64,000 nt of DNA from Zeus faber (taxonomy: Eukaryota > Chordata > Actinopteri > Zeiformes > Zeidae). Where the stretch lies: assembly GCA_960531495.1 (NCBI GenBank), contig OY482861.1, forward strand, positions 1,488,001-1,552,000, read 5' to 3'. Shown piece after piece: positions 1 through 12,323 of the stretch (positions within the stretch are counted from its first letter, which is position 1; the number at the start of each line of letters is the position of its first letter). The position numbers were made by a program, and so were the translations under genes. The notes below the pieces were generated by a model. The model searched no databases. It was not told the origin of the DNA and worked only from the letters and a program-made list of their open reading frames with translations.

Positions 1-1884
1 AAAGAATGAAAGAAAGATTGAAAGATTGAAATATTTAAAGAAAGAATGAAAGAAAGATTGAACGATTGAAAGAAAGATTGAAAGAAAGATTGAATGATTG
101 AAATATTTAAAGAAAGATTGAAAGATTGAAAGAAAGAATGAAAGAACGATTGAAAGAAAGAATGAAAGAAAAATTGACTGATTGAAAGAAATATTGAAAA
201 AAGAAACATTGAAAGAAAGAATGAAAGAAAGATTGAAAGAAAGATGGAAAGAAAGATTGAAAGAAAGAAAGATTGAAAGAAATAATGAAAGAAAGATTGA
301 ACGATTGGAAGAAATATTGAAAGATAGAAAAATTGAAAGTAAGAAAGATTGAAAGAAAGAATGAAAGAAAGATTGAAAGATTGAAAGAAAGAATGAAAGA
401 AAAATTGAAAATTGAAAGAAAGAATGAAAGAAAGATTGAAATATTGAAAGAAAGATTGAAATAAAGATTGAAAGTTTGAAAGAAAGATTGAAAGAAAGAT
501 TTAAAGAAAGAAAGATTGAAAGAAAGATTTAAAGAAAGATTGAAAGATTGAAAGAAAGATTGAAAGAAAGAATGAAAGAAAGATTGAAAGATTGAAAGAT
601 TGAAATAAAGAATGAAAGAAAGATTGAAAGATTGAAAGATTGAAATAAAGAATGAAAGTTTGAAAGAAAGATTGAAAGAATAACAAAAGAAAGATTGAAA
701 GATTGGAAGAAATATTGAAAGATAGAAAAATTGAAAGTAAGAAAGATTGAAAGAAAGAATTAAAGAAAGATTGAAAGATTGAAAGAAAGAATGAAAGAAA
801 GATTGAAATATTGAAAGAAAATATTGAAATAAAGATTGAAAGTTTGAAAGAAAGATTGAAAGAAAGATTTAAAGAAAGAAAGATTGAAAGAAATATTGAA
901 AGAAAGATTGAAAGATTGAAAGAAAGATTGAAAGAAAGAATGAAAGAAAGATTGAAAGATTGAAATAAAGAATGAAAGTTTGAAAGAAAGATTGAAAGAA
1001 AGATTTAAAAAAAGAAAGATTGAAAGTAAGAAAGATTGAAAGACATATTGAAAGAAAGATTGAAAGATTGAAAGAAAGATTGAAAGAAAGATTGAAAGAA
1101 AGATTGTAAGACTGAAGGAAAGAATGAAAGAAAGATTGAAAGAAAGAAAGATTGAAAGATTGAATGATTGAAAGATTGAATGATTGAAAGATTGAAAGAA
1201 AGATTGAAAGAAAGATTGAATGACTGAAAGATTGAAAGAAATATTGAAAGTTTGAAAGAAAGATTGAAAGACTAAAAGATAGATTGAAAGATTGAAGATT
1301 GAAAGATTGAAAGAAAGATTGAAAGAAAGATTGAACGACTGAAAGATTGAAAGAAAGATTGAAAGTTTGAAAGAAAGATTGAAAGACTGAAAGAAATAAT
1401 GAAAGAAAGATTGAAAGAAAGAATGAAAGAAATATAGAAAGAAAGATGGAAAGAAAGATTGAAAGAAAGAAAGATTGAAAGAAATATTGAAAGTTTGAAA
1501 GAAAGATTGAAAGACTGAAAGATAGATTGAAAGATTGAAGATTGAAAGATTGAAAGAAAGATTGAAAGAAAGATTGAACGACTGAAAGATTGAAAGTTTG
1601 AAAGAAAGATTGAAAGACTGAAAGAAATAATGAAAGAAAGATTGAAAGAAAGAATGAAAGAAATATTGAAAGAAAGATGGAAAGAAAGATTGAAAGAAAG
1701 AAAGATTGAAAGAAATAATAAAAGAAAGATTGAACGATTGGAAGAAATATTGAAAGTAAGATTGAAAGTTTGAAAGAAAGATTGAAAGAAAAATTGAAAG
1801 AAAGATTGAAAGACTGAAGGAAAGAATGAGTGAAAGATTGAAAGAAAGATTAAAAGAAAAAAAGATTGAAAGTATTAAAGACTG
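1..1884. repeat. GAAA/GATT imperfect simple-repeat array (copy 1)
   Basis: Purine-rich array of gaaagatt and gaaagaaa words with scattered variants (gaatg, gactg, gatgg). Cytosine is almost absent from the plus strand. Larger internal duplications are visible, for example a block around 1250-1490 recurring about 243 bp later. The minus strand shows long Phe/Ser/Ile/Leu open frames because the array lacks stop codons in that phase; these are not proteins. The same 1.88 kb recurs at 19467-21350 with no length change. Confidence 0.97.
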
Positions 1885-1885
1885 A

Positions 1886-1926
1886 AAAAACCTACCCTAC
1901 GGCCGACCACCGTAGGGTAGGTTTTT
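1886..1926. repeat. Perfect 17-bp inverted repeat (hairpin) at array edge, copy 1
   Basis: Left arm 1886-1902 (AAAAACCTACCCTACGG), 7-nt spacer 1903-1909, right arm 1910-1926, with no mismatch. It lies immediately after the purine array, at its junction with non-repetitive DNA. The function is unknown. It could be the remnant of a small palindromic element or a foldback formed when the array edge was made. Confidence 0.95.
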
Positions 1927-3260
1927 ATCAGCAGATTAATTGAAAATGGATAGTTAGGTGCAGGCAAAGGCCAAAGGTCAGGGTTTACCACCATACTACT
2001 CTTCCCCCGCGTGAATACATTGCACTTTTTCTTTGTTACAAAGCATATCAGGAGACTTACTAAGCCCTGTGTGAGCCCTTGTTTGTTTTCTTGTGCCATC
2101 TGCTCCTTTTTATTTTATAATAAATAATTGTAATTTTTTATCTACCTTTTGTACAGTGGGTGTAGGTTTATTCCCCGTTCGATTAAGTTTGGAAGAAAAT
2201 ATTATACTGTCAAAACCATCAAATTAAATAACAATTGATTCTGTGCTCTCTTTTAAAGTATATGTGGTATTTGTCATACTTATCTGGAAATCAATTGATG
2301 AACCGGTATTTAAGTCGAAAATGATCTGCATAATATGCTCAAATTTACTACATTTACTTACAGCGTGCTTAGGTAGAAAAATAATCTTTACTTTCCAATT
2401 TTTGATATGTTTAAGTGGTGTTGGCCTGAGGCCTGATTTCTTAAATTGGTTGTATATCCTTTCAAATTAATAATTATACTTTTGGAAGGTTTATATTTTT
2501 CAATCAGAATCTGACCTATTGATTAAAAAAAGTGTTCAGTGTCAAAGTTTGCATGTCAATAGACCATAACATGGTGGGTCCCCTGTGTAATCAAAAAGTC
2601 AGGTGGGGTTCCCATGAGGCTCAAAAATTCAGGTCTAAAATCTTTTTGAGGGTTATCATTTTTTAAAGTAGTTTTTGTATCATCAAAAAATGATCCGTGA
2701 TTTATGTACTCAACACTAAACATTTTACGAGACACAAGGACGCGTTAGCATGGGCTATGCCACGTGAAAACCCCAGCATGCAATGGGGGGCGTACCTTCG
2801 TATTCCTGTCTATTATTTGTCCGCATTTTGTTAATTGTTTATATTCTTGTTATTTACATTTACATTTACATTTAGTCATTTAGCAGATGCTTTTATCCAA
2901 AGCGACTTACAAGGGAGAATAACATTCAAGCTACAGCTATTTCTCTACATTCTGCTGGTACTTGTAGAGTTAATTGACTAACCGATATGATGGTCTATAG
3001 ACCAATCAATAGAAAAAATAGTTTCACCTTTACAGCCAGCAGTAAGGTTTTTGGATGCTTTAAATTGCAGTACACTTGTTCTAGAAAATGATCAGTTTCT
3101 AAGTTATGGAGCCATTTCAAAATGTTATTGTCGAATTAGTGTCTTGTGCTGTTCTTATTTATCTATTGTGCCTCAACACTTTTAGAAGCCTCGTGGAAAG
3201 TCAGTAGTATTTATTTTGGGTTTTTGTCTGTTAAGAAACAGGTGATCACCAGAAAGTGCG
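1927..3260. other. No gene seen; short teleost repeat inside
   Basis: Apart from the short repeat near 2853-2920 I recognise nothing. Open frames at 1875-2099 (minus) and 2243-2470 (plus) are under 80 codons, lack recognisable motifs and start or end in repeat sequence. The counterpart in copy 2 is 21393-22726. Confidence 0.6.
2853..2920 (+). repeat. Widespread teleost short repeat (copy 1)
   Basis: Contains a thrice-repeated TTTACA run followed by CATTTAGCAGATGCTTTTAT and then CCAAAGCGACTTACA. This is a highly conserved dispersed motif of teleost genomes, usually found as part of short interspersed elements. I do not assign a named family. It is the best single pointer to a fish source. Confidence 0.75.
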
Positions 3261-4464
3261 CCTGTAGCCAATTTCCACCGTGACTGGACGAAGCCACAAG
3301 CTGGTCATTACAGCAGAGTCTCCAGATAAGAAGGTATTTTTGTTTGATTATTTATGAACAATACTTGAAGACAAAAGTTGTGATTTTCATGAAAAAAAAA
3401 GACTTTCTATGTTTCTAGTTTGTACTTCTTGTTGGTGACTCCCATCTACGGAGCATTGTGGATGGATTTGTGAAGATGCCAGGGGACCGAGGTACTGAAT
3501 GCTTTTTTGTCTCGGAGACCTGACGCAGTTTGTGTTGTAGCCCCTAGCAGCGACTTGACGGCCAGCAGGACCATCGACGAGGCAGCAGTAGACTTTCGCA
3601 GCCTCCTGGTCAGTGTCTGCAGTCGCTGGCCAAAGTTACGCTTCATGTTTAGTACATTTTTGGTAGTATTGGTACTATTAATACTTTTGCTTTGTGAGCT
3701 CTGCAGAACATATTTTACATTTTGAAAACAAATGTACTGTAATAAACACCTTTTTTTTTGTGTGTGTTTGTATAGGTGTTTGTCCTGGACTTCCTTCCGC
3801 GTCTGACTATTTGCTCCGTGAGGAATACCATCCTGTGGCGGCATGCATGGGAAGCATATTTTAATTTTAGTACAGTTAAATGTATAACGGAGTATATATT
3901 TTTAGACAAACCAATTCAATAAATATTTCTAATGAACAAAGTTGACATCTATGTATGCATATTTCTATTCGTCCTAATCGTTGTTTTAAGGCATCAAGTA
4001 CTTTTCTGCAGCCAACCACTTCCCATTGAACCACCCAGAGCTGTGAAGCAGAGATGGTGTAAGTACAATTGTACAATTTGTTGTCATGTCACGTGATGGC
4101 TATTTTATGAATAACTTTGCTATGTTGTGAAACCATGGCCCTGTGACATTGCTGTGAAATGCTGCTTATCGCCAACTGGAGACAACAGCGCCGCCAACAG
4201 CACGAAAGTCAAAGGTTTCTCCCGGCAGGTCACTTCCAACATTCTCTCCAAAAGTGGTTGTGAAGGGAGAGCTCATCGTGCCTCATCCTTCACCTAACCC
4301 TTTTGAGTGGAGACTGGTTGGAAGGGGCAGAAAGATAATCGGTTGCACACTGTTATTGTTGGGGTAAGACCCTCTGGAAACTGTGATAGTCTCTGATATT
4401 CACTCAAAGTGTACCGATTTTCATTAAACAATTTTAATATGTTTGTTATGAAACATATGGACAT

Positions 4465-4466
<2 letters not shown>

Positions 4467-4494
<28 letters not shown>
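4467..4494. repeat. (AC)14 microsatellite
   Basis: Pure AC dinucleotide run within the pseudogene. Its duplicate at 23933-23966 has 17 units, one of the few length differences between the two copies. Confidence 0.97.
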
Positions 4495-4498
<4 letters not shown>

Positions 4499-4650
4499 CT
4501 AACACACTTTAATTAACTGAACAACTTACCAGTGAGCGCTCCGGGCTACAGTTGATTCTGCTGTCGGCTCCCCTCAACCGTCCTCTATTGTTTTGTATCC
4601 AGGAGATTTTCTGCAGTTTGTTGGTTTTTTTATTCTCTTTTTAGTTAGTA

Positions 4651-4670
4651 GTTTAGTTTAGTTTAGTTTA
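4651..4670. repeat. (GTTTA)4 run
   Basis: Four GTTTA units; the duplicate at 24123-24147 has five. This accounts for the second step in the offset between copies. Confidence 0.9.
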
Positions 4671-5311
4671 GTAGTTAGTGCTTTTAGTTGGCCTTTTGTC
4701 AAGACATTGTCTTAAATCGACATTTTGCTCTATGATTTCACAGGTGGACACAACACCAGTAGCGTCGCCGGAATGATCCATCCCGTTATCAACTTGTTCC
4801 ATCGCATCTTTCTAGCGCTGTCCAGTGTGGAGAATTTTATATTGTTTTTATATCAACAATTGTATATCAATTTTATATCAAGAAAATTTTGCTTTGCTTA
4901 CATGGGAAAGCCACGGTGGGACATTGGCAGAAAGCTACTGCCTCCAAGAGGACACTGGGAACGGAGCAGGTTTGCTTTGTTCGTTGTTTTTCTTCTTTTT
5001 TCAATGACATTTTTGATAGTAGTACTTCATTTTAGTTTTATTTTGTCCATGCATTCCATTCTCTTGCTTTTTTTTAGGGGAAGGCAGCACCAACCGTTGT
5101 GGAGGTGTCTTCAAAGCCACACCTGCCAGTGATGTGCCAGTTCTTGTGAAGGAATAGCAGCGCTCTCAAACATTTGTCAAAGGTCAGAGTGATGCTGCTC
5201 CTTATTATCCTGATATGGAGAGTGCTACAGTGTTTTCTGATGTTGCAGCAGAGCTTGACGCTAGCAGTTCTGTCATGGGAACAATTGATGTCACTTCTAT
5301 CAGCGGAACAG

Positions 5312-5635
5312 GTGATAGCTGAGAACATTTTTTAACAAAGAAAAACGTAGAACACTTTCAGTGCCGGGAAAGCATACGTTGAGTGTTTACACAAATGGTC
5401 CTTTTACGATCTAGAAAAACTGAGATAACGACTAAAACTTTCGTGACAGTGATATACAGGAATGTAAGATCTCCTGTGAAAGAGTCGGGCGTCACCAAAC
5501 AAACATATGCCTCAGCATTCAGACATCACTTGGTGGTAGAATTATATCATTCATTAACATTGATCATCATTTTTCTCTCACACTCCCTTCTGTTGTTCCC
5601 AGTGGAATGATACAAAAGGAAAATGCAATCGATCA
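5312..5635. other. Unrecognised sequence after the pseudogene
   Basis: No gene or repeat recognised. It runs from the last exon-like piece to the point near 5626 where copy 1 and copy 2 (near 25106) stop matching. Copy 1 then continues after a few filler bases (cgatca) directly into the dispersed repeat. Confidence 0.5.
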
Positions 5636-6567
5636 GTCGATCCGATAAATCGCCAAGGAGGAGTTTCGCGAAAGTACAAAGCATAAATATGACTAAAAAG
5701 TCAGGAAAATTCAAAATGGCCGACTTCCTGTTGGGTTTCCGTCATGGCGGAAATATATATTTTTTCCAAGTCTAGAGAGGTTACAAATGTGTACCAAATT
5801 TTGGGAGTTTACGTGGAAAAAGGTGAATAGGTCAGAAAATTATTATTTTATTTTCTAGGGTGGCGTGGCAACACGTAAAATTTCATGTTCCAAAGATACT
5901 AATTCACGAAACTTTGCGCACTTGTTGGTCCCAGTGTGGCAATTGATATTGTATGAGTTGCCTGCATGGGCGTGGCAAAATGGCCCGACACACCCTGTTG
6001 AAAATTTCAAAACATCAAACCTATTCACTTTTTACCATGAAATTAACAAAATTTGGGACACTTTTGTAACTTCTTGGATTAAATGTGTAATTTTAGTCAC
6101 TTTCCGTTCATTTTCTCGCTTTGTACTTTCGTAAACTCCTCCGAGGCCATTTATCTGGCTTCAAACTTGGCGAGTGTCTACAAGACACCTTCACGATTAA
6201 AAGATATTAAAAAAAATAATAATTGTCACACGATGTGGCCGTGGCAAAGCGTTGGATTTCGTGTTCCAAAAAAAGCTGTGTTTTTGTAATATTTTATCCA
6301 CTTTTTATGCTTTGTACTTTCGTGAACTTCTCCTGGGGGATTTTTTGGATTGAGACTCATTGGGGATTAAAAGTTATTAAAACATTTTTTTTTCGTCACG
6401 ATGCGGGTGTGGCAACGCGTTGAATTTTATGTTAAAAAAAACAGTTTACGTGACTTTTGGGGCCTTGAGAAACTACAAAATTATTGCAAAACTTTGCACA
6501 CTCTTCAGTCCCAGTGTGGCATTTAATATTCTATGGGTCCTATACATGGGCGTGTCAAAATGATCAA
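5636..6567. repeat. Modular dispersed repeat block, left of retrovirus (copy 1)
   Basis: Several modules of one repeat family: a minus-oriented module (aaatcgccaaggaggagttt, then aatggccgacttcctgttgg) followed by plus-oriented modules with landmarks gtgtctacaagacaccttca, ggcgtggcaacacgt, gtcccagtgtggcaattgat and gaaaatttcaaaacatcaaa. The same modules lie at 12935-13610 on the other side of the retrovirus. Family unknown to me. The absence of coding sequence suggests a non-autonomous element. Confidence 0.75.
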
Positions 6568-9500
6568 CTAGATGCAGTTATCGTGGATGAGGATGTCGGG
6601 GTCCTGGTGCTGGGGAAAGGAGGCCCATACCTATAGCAACATAGGTGTCGCCACATTCCTTCTGTCTCAATGCCATGTACGCTTGTATTTCTGGTTTTCC
6701 CAACGCAGTCATGATGCATTTTTCACTAGAGTACAAATGCATGGTATACAACAACATCCACATACAATTAACAGAGCAGCAATGATAGCAACGTTGATTA
6801 TGCATGATAAAATGAGGCCTTTTCATTTGGAAAACATAGAGTCCAACCAACCAGTGATGTGATCATCCATTCCTGCATTTTCTTTTAGTTCTACGCTCCG
6901 TGAGTGGAGTAGCAATTCCTCCTACTGGTTCCTGTGTTTATAAGCACATTACTCCATGCCCCACAATCAATATGGGTACCTTAAACCTCGTCCAGCCACC
7001 AGTCACTTGTTAGTCTAGGGTTGGTGGACCACGCATATTTCTCATTCCACTGGTACTGCTCCTACCCGGTGGAATCACACTTTATTATGGAACAGAAATC
7101 AACATTGAATGCCAGGATTTGTCCTTCATAGGCATAAATGACAAGAACTGTTTCTTTCATTCGGCCCCACTCTTTGACCTTTGTCATATACTGGTCATAC
7201 GATAATTGGGGTCCCACTTGGTAAGAATATGTATACTGTGTAGGGTCCAGGACTTCTCCTAGGGTAAACAAAAAAAATATTATTTTTTTTTTACATGGTT
7301 AATTACAGAATGCTTACGTCTTTCAGCTGGATCCTTGTTTCTGTGAGAGTTCTTGCGGGTGGGGTGACAGGGGCGCAGTGGGAGAGGTGGTGACAGGGAG
7401 CACCAGTTTTATTTTTGAGCTTTACTGCATGTGAGGTGGCCAACACTACCTCCCAAGGTCCAGTCCACCTTGGCTCAGGCCACTTCTGTTTGTGGACCTT
7501 GATGTGGACCCAGTCTCCGGGGCTGACCACCAGGGTGTGGGGCAGTCTGGGGCAGTGTTCTTGACCTGTGAATACAAAACTCGAGATACTGCGGTTAGTG
7601 CTTTGACATATTCAGGTAAACCTTCCTGGAAATCATCAAAAGCGGGTGATTTAGCTGGTAGGTTGTGAGGACCTGGCATGGGGCGGCCTGTTAATATCTC
7701 GTGTGGGCTAAGATGTGTTTGACTATGGGGAGAGGTCTCGCATGGACATTAATGCTAGGGGTAGGGCATCTACCCACGTTAGTTTAGTCGTTTTTGTGAT
7801 GTTCTGTAGAGACATACTGAGTTGCTGTTTTGTCTCTATCAGCACCTTGGCCATTTTTTCTTTCAACGTCTGGTTTGCACTTTCAACTAGGCCTTTTGAC
7901 TGGGGGTGATAGACTGAACCAGATCTATGGGAGATACCTAATGCCTGTTCTACCTGGCTGAGTTTTTTATCGCTGGTAAAATGAGATCCATTGTCCGAGC
8001 AGATAACTGTGGGGTAACCACAGTTATCTGGGGTAGTTGGGCGAACATTTCTGCTGCCAGGGGGTGTTCTTCGATGCTTCCTTGATAAGTTCTTTCCAGG
8101 ACATTTCTTTCATATATGCCTTGTTCGTAGCTGTTGTGTCCTATTCTCCAAACCGATTTGTCTGGCATGTGTTGCAACAGGGGGTTCGTTGTGGGGACCC
8201 AGGTGGGTTGGCGAGGGCTCTTTTGACCATGGGGCCCAATTGTTTGGCTGCATGGTTGGCTTCTACGGCTAGGGTCACATGTGGAACTGCGGTGTCGTGA
8301 AGTAGATACCAGGATTGTTGGTCTGGTGTCAGGCGGACCGCTGCTGCAACTCCTTCGTGGCCCAGATAGAAGTCTGTTGTCTGGAGTCGTTCTTGTCGTC
8401 CCTCCTTTTTCGCTTCCCAGCCTTCGTCATAGATGTCATTACGGTGGCGTGTGAAACAGAGAGTGCAGTGTACGGGTCCAGCATCGACTTTTTCCAGAGT
8501 TGGTAGGTTTACAAAATGCCACCAGCCGGTGAGTGTGGGGTCGGGGGTGGTATCAGGAGTTCCACCTAAGACGAGTATACGTTCGAGGGGTATTAGCTCT
8601 TCTTTTGGCTCAGAGAAACTAACTTCCAGACCGTGGAGGTTACATATCACAGATGCCCCTGTTCTTCGGAGAAGGTCCCTTCCCATTAGGTTGGTGGGGC
8701 AGCTTGGTGAGTAGAGGTATTGGTGTCTGACTTTGTGAGGACCTATCTTGGTAGGGAGGGGTGCGGTGAAGGACTTGTGTCGTCCCAGAGAATCCAACAG
8801 TCCGTAATTTCCGAGTGGATAGTTGTATGTAGTACGTAGTATGTTGCCGGCCAGGTTCTTCAAGCAAGACACGTGACAGTGACAGTGACAGTAATTCCTT
8901 GGAGTGACAGTGATTCCTTGGATTGTACATGGCACTACTGGTTCGGCATTTATTTTTGTCTGCACCACATGTCCCCTGGGCGCCTCTATGCTCCATGCCA
9001 TGGCGGGGTGTCCATGCGGGGTCCTCCCTTTCCTCTCGAGGAAGCTCCTCTTCCTCTCTGAGGGGGGCGGTAGGATGCGGGGGCCCCTGGATACTGCCGC
9101 TGGGGATATTCATAGGGAGTCCAGGCCTGCTGCCATTGGGGTAGGTGCTGGGCTGGTGGGTAGGCGGGGGTTACAGTTAGGGGCTGTGGTCCTGTCCATT
9201 GTAGTGGCGCGGTTTGGGGCGGGGCCTGTGCTTCAGGGGTGGTGACTACTGCTTGCACAGTTGCTTTCTTCTTTTTGTCCGTATTGACTTCATCTTCCAG
9301 TTTTTTTACCTGCATTTTTAGTAGTCTGGTTTGTATGGAATCTTTCTCCAGGAATTCGTCTTCTTGCTTTTTGATGTGTCTTTCCAGGTGATGGATGAGA
9401 TGGCTCTCCCACTGTCTCTCGGTCATGTCTGACAGTCAAACTGTGTCTGCGAGCTACAGCCTGACATCTCCTGGGAGGCCATTTTGGCATTTGGCATCTG

Positions 9501-11446
9501 CATGTACATGGGGAGACCCACTAGGCAGGGGTCATGACGTTCTACAGTGCTATCACTCCAGAGCTCCTTTGCTCATGTGAGATAGGCGTGTGGTTCTTCC
9601 CCATTTTTAAATCTCAGGCCTGCCAGGGCCACTGTGTTGCGTCTGGTCGGCCAGGTTTCTCTCATGGCTGTCCATATGTCATTCCGCATGTGGTCGAATG
9701 GGTGCTCGTGTGCCATGGTGAGGGTTCTAACTTCTCTTTCCAGGGAGGTCAGGGTGATGTTTCCTGCTGTGGCGCGGAGAATGGCTCGCACATCTCTTAG
9801 GGCTAGTGTGTCAGCCGCTGTGTGGTTTTCGAAGATTCGGATCCATGCTGCAGCTCCTTTGTCCAACGCTGATAGGTTGCCTTTGAGGGCCTGCATGTCG
9901 CGGTGGTACCAGGGAACAAATGTTTCTCTTTTGGCGGACTGCTTTTGTTCCTCCTCTCGTTGTCTAATTTTCGAGCGGGTAACTATCCCTATTGCTGACG
10001 ATCTTCTGGCCTGGCTTTTGGATGATGCTATAAGGGTTCCTTTTCTTCTGTTGTCGTTTGTGTACTCTCCCCGGGAGCTGCCACTGTTTTTGAATGACCA
10101 CTTTTTTGTCTTAGTCTCGTGGTCTGACATGGGTTCTTCTTCCCAGGAGCGGAGGGGGGTGGGGTGTCTTTGTTTTGTTTTCTTAAAGGTGTATTTGGGG
10201 ACTACAGGGGTAGGTGAAGGTGTGGGCTGGCTTCGGGTCTTTTGTTTTTCTTTGGGTTGTTGTTTGGCTGTAGCGTCTGCAGGAGGTGCTATGAGATGAA
10301 CATGGGTTGTGTTGGCATCCTCTGGTAGTGGGCCACATTGTCCAGTCAGTGTGACAGTTGCGTGGCTAACCCTTGTGGTACATTTCTTTTTCCTTTCTTG
10401 ATGTCTTTTTGTGGTTTTTAGGACTGGCAAGTGCATTCGTCGTCCTCTGTATTAGAGGAGAGAAACTCTTTGTGTCTGTTTGATCGTTAGGGGGCGATGT
10501 CTGATCATTGTCCTTGTTCTCACTGTCAGATGGCTTTGGGGAGGGCTGTACTCGGAAATGGATTTGGATCGGGCCTTCCATTACTAATACGGGTGCTTGT
10601 ATTTCTGGCGGGGGTGGGGTGGCTATTTTCTGGTTGCTCAGCACAGGGGGCGCTGTTGCTTCAGGTGTGTGCTCGGTCTTAGGGTTTTACGGAGAGGGGG
10701 GGTGCCGATGTGTTTCTTCATCGGCCAGCAGGGAGGGGTAGCGGGATGGGGTGGTGTGTGGTTGGAGTGGGGTGTGACCTTGGGGGATGGGTTCGGGGAG
10801 GGGTGGTAACTTGTCTTCTTGTGGGGGGTAGGGTTCCTTCTGGGCTTCTACCACTGCCTTGGTTGCGGCATTTCTGATTTTATTGCGACGTTCGACAATC
10901 ATTTCCGCTCGAATCCATGCCGTCATTATGTGCTGAACCAGCGCCCATTGTGCACGCTGCTTGTTTAACTTGCGCTTTCAAGCCCCCATTAATCCAGGGT
11001 TGTTTTTTGCATCCACTCCTGCTTCAGCCAGCAGTCTTTTTTCTTCCTCTATCACCTTGGTGCGGTTTTCTGCTGTCGGGGTAGTGTCTTTCGACCACCA
11101 CCCTGCTTTGATCCATTTTTGTTAATATTTATGGAATTTCCAAGTTTCTCAAGCATGGAACTTTGGCTCTGTTCTGTTCTTGAGCTCAGCTACAGCTTCA
11201 ATACGAATCTCACTGGTGCCGGGTCTGGGGGATGGGGTCTTTTCCATTATGTTTTTGAATGGCAGGAGAACAAAAGACATGGGAAGAAGTGGGAGGGCGA
11301 AACCTCAAATGTTCGGATCTCAATGTGTTTCTGGTGCAGCTACGCCACTAGTGGTCTTTTAGGTTATTACAGGTCAACTTTTTTTTTTTATTTGTATTTT
11401 TGTTTTATATATTGCCCTTTTATCTAGGGCAATTTGAGGAGGTTGT

Positions 11447-11635
11447 TCATACACATACACACACAAAACCTCTATCACACATGCACAGACTCTTTCAAAC
11501 ACACACTCTCTTAAACACAAAGACTGTCTCAAACACACACACGCCCGCGGTCTCTCTCACATTCACACACACGCATGGTACCTCTCTTTCCACACACACA
11601 AGGTACCTCGTTGCGCACACTCTCACTCACACAGC
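11447..11635. repeat. CA-rich low-complexity tract in retroviral leader (copy 1)
   Basis: Interrupted cacaca runs with tct and ctc words over about 190 bp, between the gag start and the leader repeats. The copy 2 equivalent is 34537-34725, with almost no length difference. Confidence 0.85.
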
Positions 11636-11812
11636 CGGCAATACAATTTTACGCTAAGTCACGTGAATTGGGCCTTTAACCCTTTAATATTTGGTTTCTC
11701 TAAGAACCGGGCCTTTAACCCCTAAATGCTTGGCTTCCTTTTTACTTTAAAAATGATTCCGGGCCTTTCACCCTTAAATGAAATTACCGACTATCGACTA
11801 CCCTTCTGAAGG

Positions 11813-12011
11813 CTGAGTTTAACATTTCATCGCCAGACATCACTTAGTTTAGGCATTTCGGAGGTCTTTTCAACAACCGGGCCTAAACGGGATTCGGAAT
11901 TACTTCACGAGTTAAACATTGTTCATCACCAAAACGTCGCTCAGTTTAGGCATACTGGATGTATTCTCTACACACGGGCCCAAACGTTACGTGGAATTAC
12001 TACGCAAGTTA
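11813..12011 (-). repeat. 97-bp tandem repeat in retroviral leader (copy 1)
   Basis: Two imperfect units sharing gttaaacatt, then (c/t)agtttaggcat (11845 and 11942), cgggcc(t/c)aaacg and ggaattact, with a third gttaaaca near 12005. The period is about 97 bp. Just downstream of the gap to gag, cgggcctttaaccc-like words recur at 11668, 11709 and 11760. It lies in the long untranslated leader between primer site and gag. Confidence 0.75.
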
Positions 12012-12323
12012 AACACACAGCCGCTTCGAAGGGGGGTTTCCTAACCCGTTCCCTTAACTTACCTTACTACCGTTCTCATCAAACAATCCAATTTCTCCTC
12101 TCCACAATATTTAACAATTATTATTCATGCATCATTCAACAATACATCCCCAAAACCACAAAGTTGTTCGTCCAGCCTTAAACAGTACAACACTTCCACC
12201 TAAAATATTCCTATCTAATCTATGCAGACTTCATGAAATGGCTCTGCTCACCTTTTAGCGGGTACCCATGGAAGTATCGCAACCGTTCAGGCTTTCGGAA
12301 CTCCTCTGCAGTCTTGTAATGGG

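Larger units (their letters stand above)
3275..5311 (+). pseudogene. SGNH/GDSL-hydrolase-like multi-exon pseudogene (copy 1)
   Basis: Exon-like pieces in order: 3275-3333 (ends SPDKK, donor GT at 3334); 3419-3635 (FVLLVGDSHLRSIVDGFV, the GDS nucleophile block, then [16 protein letters not shown]); 3776-3850 (VFVLDFLPRLT, then REEYHPVAACMG in another frame); 3991-4058 (IKYFSAANHFPLNHPEL, then a TGA where related proteins have Trp, then SRDGV); 4248-4332 (PKVVVKGELIVP, NPFEWRLVGRGRK); a weak piece at about 4741-4975; and 5078-5311 (YYPDMESATVFSDVAAELDA, donor at 5312). This order matches a family of fish proteins with an SGNH-type domain, recalled rather than searched. At least two frameshifts, the TGA and a lost GT donor after 3635 (TT instead) indicate a dead gene. 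Short tracts such as CA and GTTTA lie in its introns. Substrate unknown. Confidence 0.7.

Noticed and set aside
1875-2099. 74-codon minus-strand frame beginning MAQENKQGL
   Set aside because: It runs through the hairpin into the purine array and has no recognisable motif.
9634-10299. 221-codon plus-strand frame
   Set aside because: It lies opposite the retroviral gag region, has no motif, and its duplicate at 32724-33389 shows it is just the antisense shadow.
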